64,000 bases of DNA from NCBI RefSeq assembly GCF_020524625.1, contig NZ_JAIVLL010000001.1:744001-808000 (forward strand), given 5' to 3'. Shown one piece after another: positions 24,988-33,936 of this stretch (position 1 is the first letter of the stretch; each line of letters begins with the position of its first letter). The stretch comes from Brevundimonas poindexterae (GTDB taxonomy: Bacteria > Pseudomonadota > Alphaproteobacteria > Caulobacterales > Caulobacteraceae). Under the pieces are notes generated by a model that was not told where the DNA came from, did no database searches, and saw only the letters and a program-made list of their open reading frames with translations. The position numbers and the translations under genes are program-made.

Positions 24988-25608
24988 CTAGACGCCGGCC
25001 TTGGCCGCCGGGCGGGCCCGGCAAGCGTCCAGCCACCGATTGAGGTTCTCCAGCTCGACCGGCGGGCGGTATTTGATCAGCCGCGCGAAATCCAGCCCGA
25101 CCACGGCGACGATGTCGGCAATGGTGAACCGGTCCAGTGCCATGAACTCGCGGCCTTCCAGATGGCGATCCAGCGTCTTCATGAAGCGTTCGGCGGCCAC
25201 GCGGTTGTAATCAGCGACCTGCGGCTGGGGCGTGGCCTCCAGCACCGCCAGCGCCGGGTGGGTGAAGCGGACCGTCAGCATGACCGGATTGGCCAGATAG
25301 AATTCGCAACGCCGCGTCCACATCTCGACGATGGCCTGCTCGCGGGCGTCGTTTCCGAACAGGTTCGGCTCTGGATAGACCGACTCCAGATAGCGACAGA
25401 TGGCGACCGACTCCGAGATACAGGTGCCGTCGTCCAGCTCCAGCGCAGGTACGTGCGGCACCCCGACCTTCGCCCGGTATTCCGGCGTCCGGTGCTCGCC
25501 GGCCAGCAGGTCGACCTGCACGACCTCGACGTCCTCGATGCCCTTCTCGGCCATGACCCAGCGCACCCGGCGCGGATTGGGAGCGCGATGGCTGTCGTAG
25601 AGCTTCAT
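24988..25608 (-). CDS. Glutathione S-transferase family protein
   Basis: The 206-residue protein has a thioredoxin-like N-terminal domain (MKLYDSHRAPNPRRVRWVMA; ALELDDGTCISESVAICRYL with the conserved ESxAI glutathione-binding motif) and an all-helical C-terminal domain with FTIADIVAVVGLDFARL. It should bind glutathione; the co-substrate is not predictable. The ATG at 25608 starts the canonical first strand. Upstream sequence open in the same frame is a shadow of the transporter gene. Confidence 0.92.
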   Translation of the reverse strand: MKLYDSHRAPNPRRVRWVMAEKGIEDVEVVQVDLLAGEHRTPEYRAKVGVPHVPALELDDGTCISESVAICRYLESVYPEPNLFGNDAREQAIVEMWTRRCEFYLANPVMLTVRFTHPALAVLEATPQPQVADYNRVAAERFMKTLDRHLEGREFMALDRFTIADIVAVVGLDFARLIKYRPPVELENLNRWLDACRARPAAKAGV

Positions 25609-25637
25609 GGCAGGTCTCTCGGTTGCGTTTCGAAACC

Positions 25638-26912
25638 CTAGCCGCCGAACACCCCGGCGGGCAAGGCGCCGACCACCGAGGCGGTCATCAGGGTCGCCAT
25701 GAAGCCGGCCGCCAGCGCCTTCCACACCATGCCCAGCACCTCGGTGCGCCGCTCGGGCATCAGGACGGACAAGCCGGTCACCGTGATGCCGACCGAGCCG
25801 ATGTTGGCGAAGCCGCACAGGGCATAGGTCATCAGCATCCGGGTGCGCTCGCTGATCGTCTCGGGTGGCACCTTGCCCAGTTCGATGAAGGCGACGAACT
25901 CGGTCAGGGTCAGCTTCACGCCCAGCAGTCGCCCGGCCTCGCCCGCGTCGGCCCAGGAGACGCCGGTCAGCCACGCCACCGGCATGAACAGCCAGCCCAG
26001 CAGCCGCTCGACCGAGACGGGCTCCCCGAACAGCCAGAAACCGCCGATCATGGTGTTCACGAGGGCCACGAGCGCGACGAACACGATCAGCACGGCCGAG
26101 ATGTTCAGCACCACCATCAGACCGTCCGACGTGCCCTTCACAATGGCGTCGATCGAAGAGTCGTACTTCAGCGAAGCGGAATAGTCGGCGACCTCGCCGC
26201 CCTGCCCCGGGGTCTCGGGGATCATGATGCGGGCCAGCAGCACCCCCGCGGGGGCCGAGACGATCGAGGCCACCAGCACATGACCCGCCGCATTGGGCAG
26301 CACGGGGGCAAGGATGGCGGCATAGGCCACCATGGTCGAGCCGGCGACGGTCGCCAGCCCGACCACCATCATGAGAAACAGCTCGGATCGGGTCAGCTTG
26401 TCCAGATAGGCGCGGATGACGATCGGGCTCTCGATCATGCCGAGGAAGATGTTGGCCGCGACGGCCAGCGCCGACGCTCCGCCCAGCCCCATGGTCCGCT
26501 GGAACAGCAGGCCGAAGCCATACGTAATCGCCTTCAGGATCTTCCAGTGCCACAGCAGGGCCGACAGGGCCGAGATGACCAGAATGAGCGGCAGCACCTG
26601 GAAGGCGAAGGTGAACAGTGCCCCCTGATTGCTGACGGCATAGGGCTGATCGCCCCCCGCCAGATAGCCGAACACGAACTGCGCCCCCTGATTGGTGGCG
26701 GCGCCGACGGCATCGACCGAGCCGGTTATGGCCGCCAGCACGCCTTGGGACCCGGGAATGGCAAACAGGGCCAGCACCAGCCCGGCCTGCACCGCCACGG
26801 CGCCCAGGGTCAGCCGCCAAGGGAAGCGCTTGCGGTTCTCGGACAGCAGCCAGCAGATCGCGACAACGACGCATAGGCCCAGCATGCTCTGGGCATTCAG
26901 TGTGGTGAACAT
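25638..26912 (-). CDS. nupC: NupC/CNT family concentrative nucleoside transporter
   Basis: The 424-residue membrane protein has about 10 hydrophobic segments and CNT family landmarks: GAVAVQAGLVLALFAIPGSQ, NQGAQFVFGYLAGGD, FLGMIESPIVIRAYLDKLTR, MMVVGLATVAGSTMVAYAA and LCGFANIGSVGITVTGLSVL. Such transporters take up nucleosides with Na+ or H+. The ATG at 26912 is the family start. It is divergent from the caspase-like gene. Confidence 0.94.
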   Translation of the reverse strand: MFTTLNAQSMLGLCVVVAICWLLSENRKRFPWRLTLGAVAVQAGLVLALFAIPGSQGVLAAITGSVDAVGAATNQGAQFVFGYLAGGDQPYAVSNQGALFTFAFQVLPLILVISALSALLWHWKILKAITYGFGLLFQRTMGLGGASALAVAANIFLGMIESPIVIRAYLDKLTRSELFLMMVVGLATVAGSTMVAYAAILAPVLPNAAGHVLVASIVSAPAGVLLARIMIPETPGQGGEVADYSASLKYDSSIDAIVKGTSDGLMVVLNISAVLIVFVALVALVNTMIGGFWLFGEPVSVERLLGWLFMPVAWLTGVSWADAGEAGRLLGVKLTLTEFVAFIELGKVPPETISERTRMLMTYALCGFANIGSVGITVTGLSVLMPERRTEVLGMVWKALAAGFMATLMTASVVGALPAGVFGG

Positions 26913-27077
26913 CGGCACTCCCCCGTCGCCTGCGCGCGGTCCTGTCCGGCTTGAACGCCACCCCGCGCCCGCTGGCAAGAGCAAGTTGCGCGCGCTGCAG
27001 TTTCGTCAGGTTCAGACAGTCTTGCGGGCCCGCATACCGTTGATAGTCTGGCGCCCTCTATTGGGGGGAGACGCGCC

Positions 27078-29363
27078 ATGACCGGTTCGAAACGGGGCCT
27101 CGGAGATTTTCGCTCGCTTGCAGGTGCGGCCTTCGCGGCTGTGGCCGGCCTGATGGCCTTGGCAGGGCCGGCGCAGGCCCAGGACCCGATCCGTCTCGGG
27201 GGTGAGGTCCAAGGGCGGTTGCAGGACGGCGACGCCCAGCTGACCTCGGGCGAATATGTTGACGTCTATGTGTTCGAGGGCCGGGCCGGACAGCAGGTCA
27301 CGATCCAGATGTCCTCGGGCGAGGTCGACTCCTACGTCATGATCCGGGGGCCGTCCGGCTTCGCCGAGTTCAACGATGACCGCGATGAGGGTGACGTCGA
27401 TTCCCAGCTGACCGTGCGCCTGCCGGCCAACGGCCAGTACCGCATCCAGGCGACCACCTTTTCTCCAGGCGAAAGCGGCCGCTATTCGCTGTCCCTCGTG
27501 GAAGGGACCGGTCCGCAGATCGCGGCCCGGGGCGGGGGCCGGGCTGAAACCGGGACCAGCGCCGGCCAGCTGTCCAGTTCGGACAGCGCGATCTCCAGCG
27601 GGGAATATGCCGACAGCTGGTCCTTCTCCGGAACGCCGGGCGAAACCTATGTCGTGCGGCTGAACTCGGCCGAGTTTGACCCCTATCTGATGGTCCGCGG
27701 AGAAGGCGTCAGCGAGGACAATGACGACGACCAGACCGGCCGGGGCACCCGCAACAGCCGCATCGAATTCGTCATGCCCGACACGGGCGAGGTCTCGATC
27801 ATCACCACCAGCTATGAGGTGGGCGAGACGGGAGCCTATACCCTGGTCCTCGAGGAGGCCGGAGGCGTAACGAATGTCGCCTCCACCGGCGGCGGCACCT
27901 CGGCCCTGCGCCTCGGCCAGACAATCACCGGGCGGCTGCAGGACGGCAACGACACCCTGCGCTCGGGCGAATACATCAACATCTACACCTTCTCGGGACA
28001 GGCGGGTGACCACATCGAGGTCACCCTGCGCTCGGACCAATTCGACCCCTATCTGTTCGTGCAGGGCCCGGGAGAGTTCGCCGTCGCCAACGATGACGAC
28101 GAGAGCGGCGAGGACGGCGTCAACAGCCGTCTGGTCCTGACCCTGCCGGCGACCGGGGAATACAGTGTCGTGGCCACGAGCTTCGCCCCGGGCGAGACCG
28201 GCACCTATCGCCTGGCCCTCAGCAGCACGGACGCCGGAAGCGTGCAGACGGCGGCGTCAACCCGCGCGGGCAACAGCTTTGCGGACGGCGTCTCGCTCAC
28301 CGGCAGCCTGTCGGCGAGCGACGAGCAACTGACCACCGGCGAGTACGCGGACCGCTATGTCATCTCGGGGCGGCGCGGAGATCGGGTGGCCCTCGACCTG
28401 CAGTCCAGCGCCTTCGACACCTATCTGTTCATGCGCGGTCCCGACGACATGTCGGCCGACAACGATGACGGGCCCAACGGCACCAACAGCCGGATCGACG
28501 TCACCCTGCCCGCCGACGGCGACTACACCGTCTCGGTCACCAGCTTTGCGCCGGGCGAGGTCGGGGCCTACAGCCTGACCGCGGGCCTCAGCATGGGCAC
28601 ACCGCGTCAGGCTGGTGTGCAGGGCGGGCCGCGCGTGTTCGCTATCATGGTCGGCATCTCGGACTATGGCGGCTTTGCCGGCGACCTCGCCTATACGGCC
28701 GACGACGCGCTCAAACTGGCCGAGGACCTGCGCCGCGAAGGCGTACTGAACCCCGCCAGCATCGTGCTGACCGATGCCGAGGCCACGGTCGACGGCGTGC
28801 GCCAGGCCTTTGCCGAGGTCGCGGCCCAGGCCGGACCGGACGACATCTTCCTGTTCTTCTACTCGGGCCACGGCTCGCAGGAAGCCGGCAGCTACAGCGC
28901 GCTGGAGCCGGACGGCCGGACGGAAAGCATCGTCATGCGCGATGGCCTGATCACCGACGCCGAGATGGCCGAGCTGTTCGACACGCTCGATACCCGCCTG
29001 TCCCTGATCGTGCTGGACAGCTGCTTCTCGGGCGGGTTCGCCCGCAATGTGGTGGACCGCCCCGGCGTCATCGGCCTGTTCAGCTCGGAAGAGGACCTGA
29101 CCAGCCAGGTGGCCGTGAAGTTCCAGGCCGGGGGCTACCTGTCCCACTTCCTGCGCACCGGACTGACGGGCGAGGCCAATATGGACGGCGACGATCTGAT
29201 CACCGCCGGTGAACTGACCACCTATCTGCGGCGCAAGTTCGCGGCCGAGGTCATGGACGTCCAGACCCAGACCATGGACGGCCAGCGCAGCTACCAGCAC
29301 CTCGTCGTGGAGCGCGGCGGCGTGCAGGTCGACGATGTCGTGATCCGGATCGATCGCGGCTGA
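27078..29363 (+). CDS. Exported caspase-family (C14) peptidase with four PPC-like repeats
   Basis: The 761-residue protein has a Sec signal peptide (GLMALAGPAQAQ, cleavage near residue 35). Four repeats of about 100-120 residues follow, each with a SGEY-D-Y/W-FxGxxG...DxYLxxRGP core, an acidic patch such as NDDDESGEDG, and TSFAPGExGxY near its end; they match the bacterial pre-peptidase C-terminal (PPC) fold. A caspase domain starts near residue 518 (VFAIMVGISDYGGF) with catalytic His598 in FFYSGHGSQ and Cys649 in IVLDSCFSGGF. A calcium-binding-like loop NMDGDDLITAGEL lies near the C-terminus. The protein should be a periplasmic or extracellular Arg/Lys- or Asp-type peptidase; the specificity is unknown. 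A DUF4349 lipoprotein gene follows after 66 bases. Confidence 0.93.
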   Translation: MTGSKRGLGDFRSLAGAAFAAVAGLMALAGPAQAQDPIRLGGEVQGRLQDGDAQLTSGEYVDVYVFEGRAGQQVTIQMSSGEVDSYVMIRGPSGFAEFNDDRDEGDVDSQLTVRLPANGQYRIQATTFSPGESGRYSLSLVEGTGPQIAARGGGRAETGTSAGQLSSSDSAISSGEYADSWSFSGTPGETYVVRLNSAEFDPYLMVRGEGVSEDNDDDQTGRGTRNSRIEFVMPDTGEVSIITTSYEVGETGAYTLVLEEAGGVTNVASTGGGTSALRLGQTITGRLQDGNDTLRSGEYINIYTFSGQAGDHIEVTLRSDQFDPYLFVQGPGEFAVANDDDESGEDGVNSRLVLTLPATGEYSVVATSFAPGETGTYRLALSSTDAGSVQTAASTRAGNSFADGVSLTGSLSASDEQLTTGEYADRYVISGRRGDRVALDLQSSAFDTYLFMRGPDDMSADNDDGPNGTNSRIDVTLPADGDYTVSVTSFAPGEVGAYSLTAGLSMGTPRQAGVQGGPRVFAIMVGISDYGGFAGDLAYTADDALKLAEDLRREGVLNPASIVLTDAEATVDGVRQAFAEVAAQAGPDDIFLFFYSGHGSQEAGSYSALEPDGRTESIVMRDGLITDAEMAELFDTLDTRLSLIVLDSCFSGGFARNVVDRPGVIGLFSSEEDLTSQVAVKFQAGGYLSHFLRTGLTGEANMDGDDLITAGELTTYLRRKFAAEVMDVQTQTMDGQRSYQHLVVERGGVQVDDVVIRIDRG

Positions 29364-29429
29364 CGGTCATCCTTTCGCCCTGATCCGGGCTCCAGATCAC
29401 GGAACCGTGATCGGACCGAGGAGGGTGAG

Positions 29430-30362
29430 ATGCGACGGACCATGATGCTGGGGGCGCTGACGATCGCGCTGGGGCTTTCTGCCTGTGATGGCGAGCGTGA
29501 CAATTCGGCGGCCGAGTATGGCTCCGCCGATGTCGCCATGATGGAAATTGCGCCCGCGGCACCGGTCAGCCCCATGCAGGCAAAGGACGCCGCCGCCACA
29601 TCCGCCGAAGCGGGGGCATATTCGGGCGCGCCAGTGCCAGCGGTCCAGCCGGTCAGCACCATCGCCTACAGCTATCGCTATGCGCTGGACCTGCCCTCGG
29701 ATCAGGTCAACCCGATGCGCAGCCGCCACGAGGCCGCCTGCGTCGAGGCCGGGCCGCGCCTCTGCCAGATTCTGGGCTCCGAGAGCCAGGCCTATGGCGA
29801 CGACCAGGTCTCGGCGTCCCTCAGGTTGAGGGCGACACCCGCCTGGCTCACCACCTTCCGGGCCGGGTTGGAGGGACAGGCGGACGACGCCGGTGGCCGG
29901 ATCGCCTCCAGCCAGACCGATGCCGAGGATCTCAGCCGGTCCCTGACGGACACCGAAGCCCGGCTCCGCGCCCTCGAGACCCTCCGCGACCGGCTGCAAC
30001 AGCTGCTGGCCACCCGCAGCGGCCCGCTGGAACAGCTCCTGCAGACCGAGCGGGAGCTGGCCCGGGTCCAAGGCGAACTGGATGCGACCCGCTCGGCCCT
30101 CGCCGTGCTTCGGGATCGGGTCGCGATGTCCCAGCTGACGATCACCTATCAGTCCGAGACCCGCTTCGCCTCGAACAGCGCCTTCAGCCCTGTCGGCAAT
30201 GCATTCGCCAACTCGCTGCGAGTCTTCATGGCGACCCTTGGCGGGCTGATCTATCTGGTCGCCGGCCTGCTGCCCCTTGCGCTGATCCTGGTGCCGGTGG
30301 GCTGGCTGGTGCGCCGCTGGGTGCGCGTCCGGCGCGAGCGCCGGCCTCCGCCGACCGTCTAG
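29430..30362 (+). CDS. DUF4349 membrane lipoprotein
   Basis: The 310-residue protein starts with a lipoprotein signal (MRRTMMLGALTIALGLSAC, lipobox LSAC). A periplasmic beta-rich part (IAYSYRYALDLPSDQV) is followed by a long coiled coil near residues 160-220 (SRSLTDTEARLRALETLRDR), the conserved MSQLTITYQSE, and a C-terminal transmembrane helix with a basic tail. This is the DUF4349 layout, and function is unknown. Anchoring at both ends with a coiled coil between suggests a structural or scaffold role in the envelope. It follows the caspase gene closely and overlaps the convergent ilvE gene by four bases. Confidence 0.88.
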   Translation: MRRTMMLGALTIALGLSACDGERDNSAAEYGSADVAMMEIAPAAPVSPMQAKDAAATSAEAGAYSGAPVPAVQPVSTIAYSYRYALDLPSDQVNPMRSRHEAACVEAGPRLCQILGSESQAYGDDQVSASLRLRATPAWLTTFRAGLEGQADDAGGRIASSQTDAEDLSRSLTDTEARLRALETLRDRLQQLLATRSGPLEQLLQTERELARVQGELDATRSALAVLRDRVAMSQLTITYQSETRFASNSAFSPVGNAFANSLRVFMATLGGLIYLVAGLLPLALILVPVGWLVRRWVRVRRERRPPPTV

Positions 30363-31234
30363 GCCCGCCGCACCAGCCGCGAATAGGTTTCCATCAGATC
30401 CAGGGTCAGCGCGCCCGGCGTGAAGCGGTACTCGCCGATCTCGCTGACCGGGGTCACCTCCACGGCTGTGCCGGTCAGGAAGCATTCCGAGAAGGTCGAC
30501 AGTTCTTCGGGCCGGATGTGGCGCACCACGACCTCAATGCCCTTCGACTCGGCCAAGGCAATCACGGTCTGGCGGGTGATGCCGTCCAGGATCGCATCGA
30601 CGGGCGGGGTGTGGATCACACCGTCCTGCACGAAGAAGACGTTGGCGCCGGTGGCCTCGGCGACATAGCCGCGCCAGTCCAGCATCATGGCGTCGGCATA
30701 GCCCCGCTTCTCGGCCGCCGTCTTGGACAGGGTGCAGATCATGTAGAGGCCCGCGGCCTTGGCCGTCGTGGGCGCGGTCGTCGGATCGGGCCGGCGCCAC
30801 TTGGCCCATTCGAGGCGAATGCCCCTGGCCTTGGTTTCGGGGTCGAAATAGCTGGGCCAGTCCCAGACGGCGATGGCCACATGAACCTTGGTCTTGCCGG
30901 CCGAGACGCTGACCTGCTCCGGACCGCGATAGGCGACGGGCCGCACATAGCAGTCGCTCAGCCCCATCCGCTCGCACGTCGCCTTGCAGCCTGCGTCGAT
31001 CTCGGCCACGCTGTACGGAAGTTCGAAATCCAGGAGTTCGGCAGACCGGCGCAGGCGTTCGCTGTGCTCTGTCAGCTTGAAGATTTCGCCATCGTACATA
31101 CGCTCACCCTCGAACACCGACGAGCCATAGTGCAGGGCATGGGTCAGAACGTGCGTTTTCGCGTCGCGCCAGGGCACGAAATCGCCGTCCATCCAGATCC
31201 AGCCGTCACGGTCGTCGAAAGGAACGAAGGCCAT
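30359..31234 (-). CDS. ilvE: Branched-chain amino acid aminotransferase
   Basis: The 291-residue class IV pyridoxal-phosphate enzyme interconverts leucine, isoleucine and valine with their 2-oxo acids. Markers are WMDGDFVPWRDAKTHVLTHA, HYGSSVFEGERMYDG, the Lys region MICTLSKTAAEKRGYADAMM, and VAEATGANVFFVQDG followed by ILDGITRQTV. It is of normal length. It stands alone on the minus strand between the DUF4349 gene and a two-component system. Confidence 0.95.
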   Translation of the reverse strand: MAFVPFDDRDGWIWMDGDFVPWRDAKTHVLTHALHYGSSVFEGERMYDGEIFKLTEHSERLRRSAELLDFELPYSVAEIDAGCKATCERMGLSDCYVRPVAYRGPEQVSVSAGKTKVHVAIAVWDWPSYFDPETKARGIRLEWAKWRRPDPTTAPTTAKAAGLYMICTLSKTAAEKRGYADAMMLDWRGYVAEATGANVFFVQDGVIHTPPVDAILDGITRQTVIALAESKGIEVVVRHIRPEELSTFSECFLTGTAVEVTPVSEIGEYRFTPGALTLDLMETYSRLVRRA

Positions 31235-31316
31235 TGAACAAAGTCTCCCTTAGCTGTGCTCGGGTTAGAGCCCCCGGTTTCGCTCACGTCAACGTCACCC
31301 GGTGCGAGGGGATGCA

Positions 31317-32054
31317 ATGAGCACCTCCGACACGCGGTCGCATGGGCGTTCGGGCCCGGTGGCGGGCGCCGGCTCGGGCCGGCACCTGCTGATCGTCGAC
31401 GACGACGACCGCATCCGGGAACTGCTCAAGGAATATCTGGCCCGCGAAGGCTATCGCGTGACCGGCGCCGCCCACGCGGCCGCCGCCCGCCGCCTGATGG
31501 AGCTGATCGAGTTCGATCTGGTGGTGCTGGACATCATGATGCCCGGCGAGAGCGGCCTCGACCTGACGACCTGGGTCCGTAATAAGGCCGAAACCTCGCA
31601 GACGCCCGTCCTGCTGCTGACCGCCCGCGGCGAGGCCGGCGACCGGATCGAGGGTCTGTCGCGCGGGGCCGATGACTACATGTCCAAGCCATTCGATCCG
31701 CGCGAGCTGGCGCTGCGCATCGACGCCATCCTGCGCCGGACGGGCGGCAAGCCCCTGACCCCGCGCGAGATCAAGCTGGGCGATGCCGTCTTCGACATGG
31801 AACGGCTTGAGTTGATGCGGGGCGGTCGGCCGCAGCGCCTGACCGAGGCCGAGGCCCAACTGCTCAAGACCCTCGCCATCCACGCCCACGCCCCGGTTGA
31901 GCGGATGGCCCTGTCGCCCGACACCGCCGACATCACCGGGCGGGCCGTCGACGTGCAGGTCACCCGTCTGCGCCGCAAGCTCGAGGCCGACCCCAAGAAC
32001 CCTCGCTATCTCCAGACCGTGCGCGGCGTCGGCTATATGCTGGCGCCCGACTGA
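31317..32054 (+). CDS. OmpR-family response regulator
   Basis: The 245-residue regulator has a receiver with LLIVDDDDRIRELLKEYLAR, phospho-Asp in LVVLDIMMPGESGLDL and Lys in GADDYMSKPFDPREL. The winged-helix DNA-binding domain carries RAVDVQVTRLRRKLEADPKN and TVRGVGYMLAPD. The ATG at 31317 is chosen; a GTG five codons earlier is also in frame. It lies 24 bases upstream of its cognate kinase gene, forming an EnvZ/OmpR-like pair. Confidence 0.94.
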   Translation: MSTSDTRSHGRSGPVAGAGSGRHLLIVDDDDRIRELLKEYLAREGYRVTGAAHAAAARRLMELIEFDLVVLDIMMPGESGLDLTTWVRNKAETSQTPVLLLTARGEAGDRIEGLSRGADDYMSKPFDPRELALRIDAILRRTGGKPLTPREIKLGDAVFDMERLELMRGGRPQRLTEAEAQLLKTLAIHAHAPVERMALSPDTADITGRAVDVQVTRLRRKLEADPKNPRYLQTVRGVGYMLAPD

Positions 32055-32078
32055 CGCACAGCGGACCGGGCCGGGCCC

Positions 32079-33422
32079 ATGAAACTCCTTCCGTCCACCG
32101 TCTGGACGCGCTTCCTCAAGCGACGGTTGCCGACCTCGCTCTGGGGCCGGTCCCTGCTGATCATCGTCCTGCCGGTCCTGCTGATGCAGGTGTTCGTCAC
32201 CTGGGCCTTCTTCGATGCCCATTGGCAGACGGTGAATGCCCGCCTGTCCGACGGTCTGGCCGGTGACATCGCCTGGGCGGTCGAGACCTATGCCGAGGAT
32301 CCGACGCCCGAAACCCTTGAGACGCTGGCCGGACGGGCCGAGCGGACCCTGTCGCTGTCCATCGCCTGGCAGGAGGCCAAGGCCCTGCCCGACGACGTGC
32401 GCCGGGGGCCCATCGGGGTCGTCGACCGGGCGCTCGAGGCGGCACTGGCGGCGCGCCTTGACCGGCCCTTCTGGTTCGATACGACGCGCTATCCCAACTA
32501 TGTCGACATCCAGGTCCAGATCGGCGACGGCGTCATGCGGATCATCGCCCCGCGCGAGCGCGCCGTCGCGACCCAGGCCCACATCTTCGTCGTCTGGCTG
32601 TTGGCTGCGACGGTCCTGCTGATGTCCGTCGCCATCCTGTTCATCCGCAATCAGGTCCGGGCCATCGAGCGCCTGGCAGAGGCGGCCGAGGCCTTTGGTC
32701 GGGGAGAGATGCAGCAACGGTTCAAGCCGCATGGCGCGCGCGAGGTCCGGGCCGCGGCCCGCGCCTTCATGGACATGCGCGACCGGATCCAGCGCCACAT
32801 CGACCAGCGCACCGCCCTTCTGGCCTCGGTCAGTCATGACCTGCGCACCCCCCTGACCCGCCTGCGGCTCGAACTGGCGCTCGCCCCCCCATTCAAGCGC
32901 GCGGCCGCCATGCAAGGCGATCTCGACCAGATGGAGCATATGATCGACGAATATCTCGCCTTCGCCCAGGGCGAGGCTGGCGAGGCGGCGGAAACCCTGT
33001 CGGTCCAAGAGCTTCTGGCCCAGGCCGCCGAGGATGCGCGCCGCATCGGCGCCGCGGTCGAGGTCGAGGCGCCCGAAGACCTGACGACGACCGTGCGCCC
33101 CCTCGCCTTTCGCCGGGCCCTGGCCAATCTGGTGGGGAATGCGGCGGCCCATGGCGACACCGTGCGCCTGTCCGCCCGCCGCCTGCCGTCCGGCAGTCTG
33201 GAAATCGCGATCGAGGACGACGGGCCCGGCATCCCCGAGGAGATGCACGAGGAAGCCTTCCGGCCCTTCTCCAGGCTCGATGCATCCCGCAACCAGAACC
33301 GGAAAGGTGTGGGCCTCGGACTGGCCATTGCCCGCGATGTCGCGCGCAGTCATGGCGGCGATATCACGCTTGGTCGCAGCCCGCTGGGTGGCCTGATGGC
33401 GCGAATTCGCCTTCCGGGTTAG
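32079..33422 (+). CDS. EnvZ-like sensor histidine kinase
   Basis: The 447-residue inner-membrane kinase has transmembrane segments near residues 25-45 (LLIIVLPVLLMQVFVTWAFF) and 165-190, with a periplasmic domain between them. A HAMP linker (IERLAEAAEAFGRGEMQQRF) is followed by HisKA with LLASVSHDLRTPLTRLRLEL and an HATPase domain with ANLVGNAAAHGD, IEDDGPGIPEEM and GVGLGLAIARDVA. It closely resembles alphaproteobacterial EnvZ/FeuQ-type kinases. Signal unknown. It partners with the regulator just upstream. Confidence 0.94.
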   Translation: MKLLPSTVWTRFLKRRLPTSLWGRSLLIIVLPVLLMQVFVTWAFFDAHWQTVNARLSDGLAGDIAWAVETYAEDPTPETLETLAGRAERTLSLSIAWQEAKALPDDVRRGPIGVVDRALEAALAARLDRPFWFDTTRYPNYVDIQVQIGDGVMRIIAPRERAVATQAHIFVVWLLAATVLLMSVAILFIRNQVRAIERLAEAAEAFGRGEMQQRFKPHGAREVRAAARAFMDMRDRIQRHIDQRTALLASVSHDLRTPLTRLRLELALAPPFKRAAAMQGDLDQMEHMIDEYLAFAQGEAGEAAETLSVQELLAQAAEDARRIGAAVEVEAPEDLTTTVRPLAFRRALANLVGNAAAHGDTVRLSARRLPSGSLEIAIEDDGPGIPEEMHEEAFRPFSRLDASRNQNRKGVGLGLAIARDVARSHGGDITLGRSPLGGLMARIRLPG

Positions 33423-33447
33423 TATGGGCGTCTGACAGGAGATCGCC

Positions 33448-33936
33448 ATGCGCCCCTTTGCCTTCTTTGCCCCCCTCGCCGCCGTCACGGCCGTCGCCGG
33501 CGCCGCCCTCGCCCAAAGCCCCGAAGTGACCGTCACGCTCGGTAGCGACTTGATGGAAAAGGCCGACGAGATCGGGGAGCGCGATTTGACGCAGCAAGCG
33601 GATCAGCTGGCCCGGACTGTGGAACGCGCCCTCGCCCGGGAACAGGCCCTTGCCGGGGCCACTGTGTCCCTGGTCCTGGTGGACATCCGCCCGAACCGGC
33701 CCACCCAGGCCCAGATGGCGGCGCAACCGGGCCTCGACGGTATCCGCAGCAAGAGCATCGGCGGCGCCACCATCGAAGGCGAGGTGACGCTGGCCGACGG
33801 TACCCGCTATCCGGTCCGTTATCGCTGGTATTCGTCCAGTCTGGCCGAGGTGCGCGGTTTCACCACCTGGCAGGATGCCAGCCATGCCTTTGACCGGTTC
33901 GCCCGGCGGCTGGCGACCGGCCGCCTAGCGGGATAG
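33448..33936 (+). CDS. Exported protein of unknown function
   Basis: The 162-residue product begins with a signal peptide (MRPFAFFAPLAAVTAVAGAA, cleavage after LAQ). The mature part has SLVLVDIRPNRPTQAQM and the beta-rich region TIEGEVTLADGTRYPVRYRW, plus an ending HAFDRFARRLATGRL. The family is not known to me. It starts 26 bases after the kinase and may be an accessory of that two-component system. Its end overlaps proC (convergent) by 12 bases. Confidence 0.75.
   Translation: MRPFAFFAPLAAVTAVAGAALAQSPEVTVTLGSDLMEKADEIGERDLTQQADQLARTVERALAREQALAGATVSLVLVDIRPNRPTQAQMAAQPGLDGIRSKSIGGATIEGEVTLADGTRYPVRYRWYSSSLAEVRGFTTWQDASHAFDRFARRLATGRLAG

Noticed and set aside
24988..26961. One long minus-strand protein of 657 residues including the GST
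   Set aside because: The part upstream of the GST start is an Arg/Gly-rich shadow reading of the nupC gene. The GST begins with its normal first strand at 25608.
31284..33536. A 750-codon minus-strand frame across the two-component genes
   Set aside because: No recognisable domain; it is the complement of a clear response regulator and kinase with all catalytic motifs.
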